From NCBI GenBank assembly GCA_039700805.1, contig JBCAZE010000172.1, positions 1-6,301 on the forward strand: a stretch of DNA of 6,301 nucleotides. The letters are read 5' to 3'. Source of the stretch: CALBPI01 sp039700805 (GTDB lineage Bacteria; Pseudomonadota; Gammaproteobacteria; Steroidobacterales; Woeseiaceae). The translations under genes and the position numbers were made by a program. Position 1 is the stretch's first letter; each line of letters starts with the position of its first letter. A model generated the notes under the pieces. That model did no database searches, had not been told where the DNA came from, and was given only the letters and a program-made list of their open reading frames with translations. Of this stretch, positions 5,874 through 6,301 are shown in pieces.

Positions 5874-6301
5874 CGGTCAGCGATCAATTTTTTCGCTCGA
5901 AGAGACTCGCTCAAAAAACAGCTCCCTTGCGGATGACCGCAGTGTGGCCATAGCGGACGGGAAGGCGGAAGAGTGAGCTGCGGCCAGCGATCAATTTTTC
6001 TCGCTCGAAAAGACTCGCTCAAAAAACAGCTCCCTTGCCGATGACACGCAGTGTGGCCATAGCGGACGGGAAGGCGGAAGAGTGAGCTGCGGTCAGCGAT
6101 CAATTTTTCTCGCTCGATAAGACTCGCTCAAAAAACAGCTCCCTTGCCGATGACCGCAGTGTTGCCGTACCTGACTGGAAGGGGCGGAAGAGTGAGCTGC
6201 GGCCAGCGATAAATTTTTCTCGCTCGAAGAGACTCGCTCAAAAAACAGCTCCCTTGCCGATGACACGCAGTGTTGCCGTACCTGACTGGAAGGGGCGGAA
6301 G
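5874..6301. repeat. Tandem array of four ~109-bp units, continuing past the window
   Basis: Units start at CGGTCAG or CGGCCAG: unit 1 at 5874-5980 (107 bp), unit 2 at 5981-6089 (109), unit 3 at 6090-6199 (110) and unit 4 at 6200-6301 (102 seen, cut by the edge). Each unit holds an AT-rich GATCAATTTTT, two direct copies of a CTCGCTC-type heptamer, and a 28-bp stretch identical in all four (5903-5930 in unit 1) containing CTCAAAAAACAGCTCC. The tail then ends GGCGGAAGAGTGAGCTG. The first 38 bp after the fusion stop codon (5836-5873) are unique sequence with nothing recognised in them. No gene is supported in this region: unit lengths are not multiples of three, so any open frame changes from unit to unit. 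There are no spacers, so it is not a CRISPR array. Function is unknown; transcription termination, protein binding or simple slippage-derived repetition are all possible. Confidence 0.95.
5974..5999 (+). terminator. Terminator-like hairpin at the unit 1/2 junction of the repeat array (recurs at 6083-6108)
   Basis: TGAGCTG (5974-5980), loop CGGC, then CAGC-GA-TCA (5985-5993) can fold into a 7-bp stem with a two-base bulge, followed by ATTTTT. The same structure recurs at 6083-6108 (loop CGGT). At 6193-6218 the outer pairs are weakened by TAA in place of TCA. It resembles a weak intrinsic terminator for transcripts leaving the mva operon. The stem is short and bulged, so the call is tentative. 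No better terminator is seen between the stop codon at 5835 and the array. Confidence 0.3.

Noticed and set aside
5867..6103. 78-codon minus-strand open frame across the repeat array, with repeated GSCFLSES segments
   Set aside because: It only translates the tandem repeat; unit lengths of 107, 109 and 110 shift the frame, and there is no ribosome site or recognisable protein.
5874..6301. CRISPR array
   Set aside because: Units are contiguous ~109-bp tandem copies without unique spacers, and no cas genes are present.

Overview
The window is almost fully coding and carries most of a bacterial mevalonate (MVA) isoprenoid pathway. It looks chromosomal. GC content appears to be in the mid-to-high 50s by eye. 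The DinB and IspA sequences are proteobacterial in style, and a gammaproteobacterium is my best guess (inference, not proven). Most gammaproteobacteria make isoprenoids by the MEP route. Legionella and Coxiella are known mevalonate users, but their genomes are much more AT-rich than this one.

Layout. Minus strand, left end: the first 23 codons of dinB (DNA polymerase IV, running off the window) overlap the end of ispA (farnesyl diphosphate synthase, 63-950). A 55-bp divergent intergenic region (951-1005) follows. Plus strand: mvaD (mevalonate diphosphate decarboxylase, 1006-2010, TTG start), then a phosphomevalonate kinase (2003-3028, TTG start), then one 936-residue protein (3025-5835). That protein fuses a class II HMG-CoA reductase, a mevalonate kinase and a type I isopentenyl-diphosphate isomerase. 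The plus-strand genes overlap by 8 and 4 bp, so they should form one translationally coupled operon. From 5874 to the window end there is a non-coding tandem array of four units of about 109 bp.

How the genes work together: HMG-CoA -> mevalonate (fusion, domain 1) -> mevalonate-5-phosphate (fusion, domain 2) -> mevalonate-5-diphosphate (phosphomevalonate kinase) -> IPP (MvaD) -> DMAPP (fusion, domain 3) -> farnesyl diphosphate (IspA). Every step from HMG-CoA to FPP is encoded by four genes. Acetoacetyl-CoA thiolase and HMG-CoA synthase are not in the window and would have to lie elsewhere.

The most notable item is the three-enzyme fusion, whose catalytic residues all appear intact. Next is the tandem repeat array, whose units form a mosaic pattern. 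I saw no tRNA, rRNA, insertion sequence or CRISPR array.
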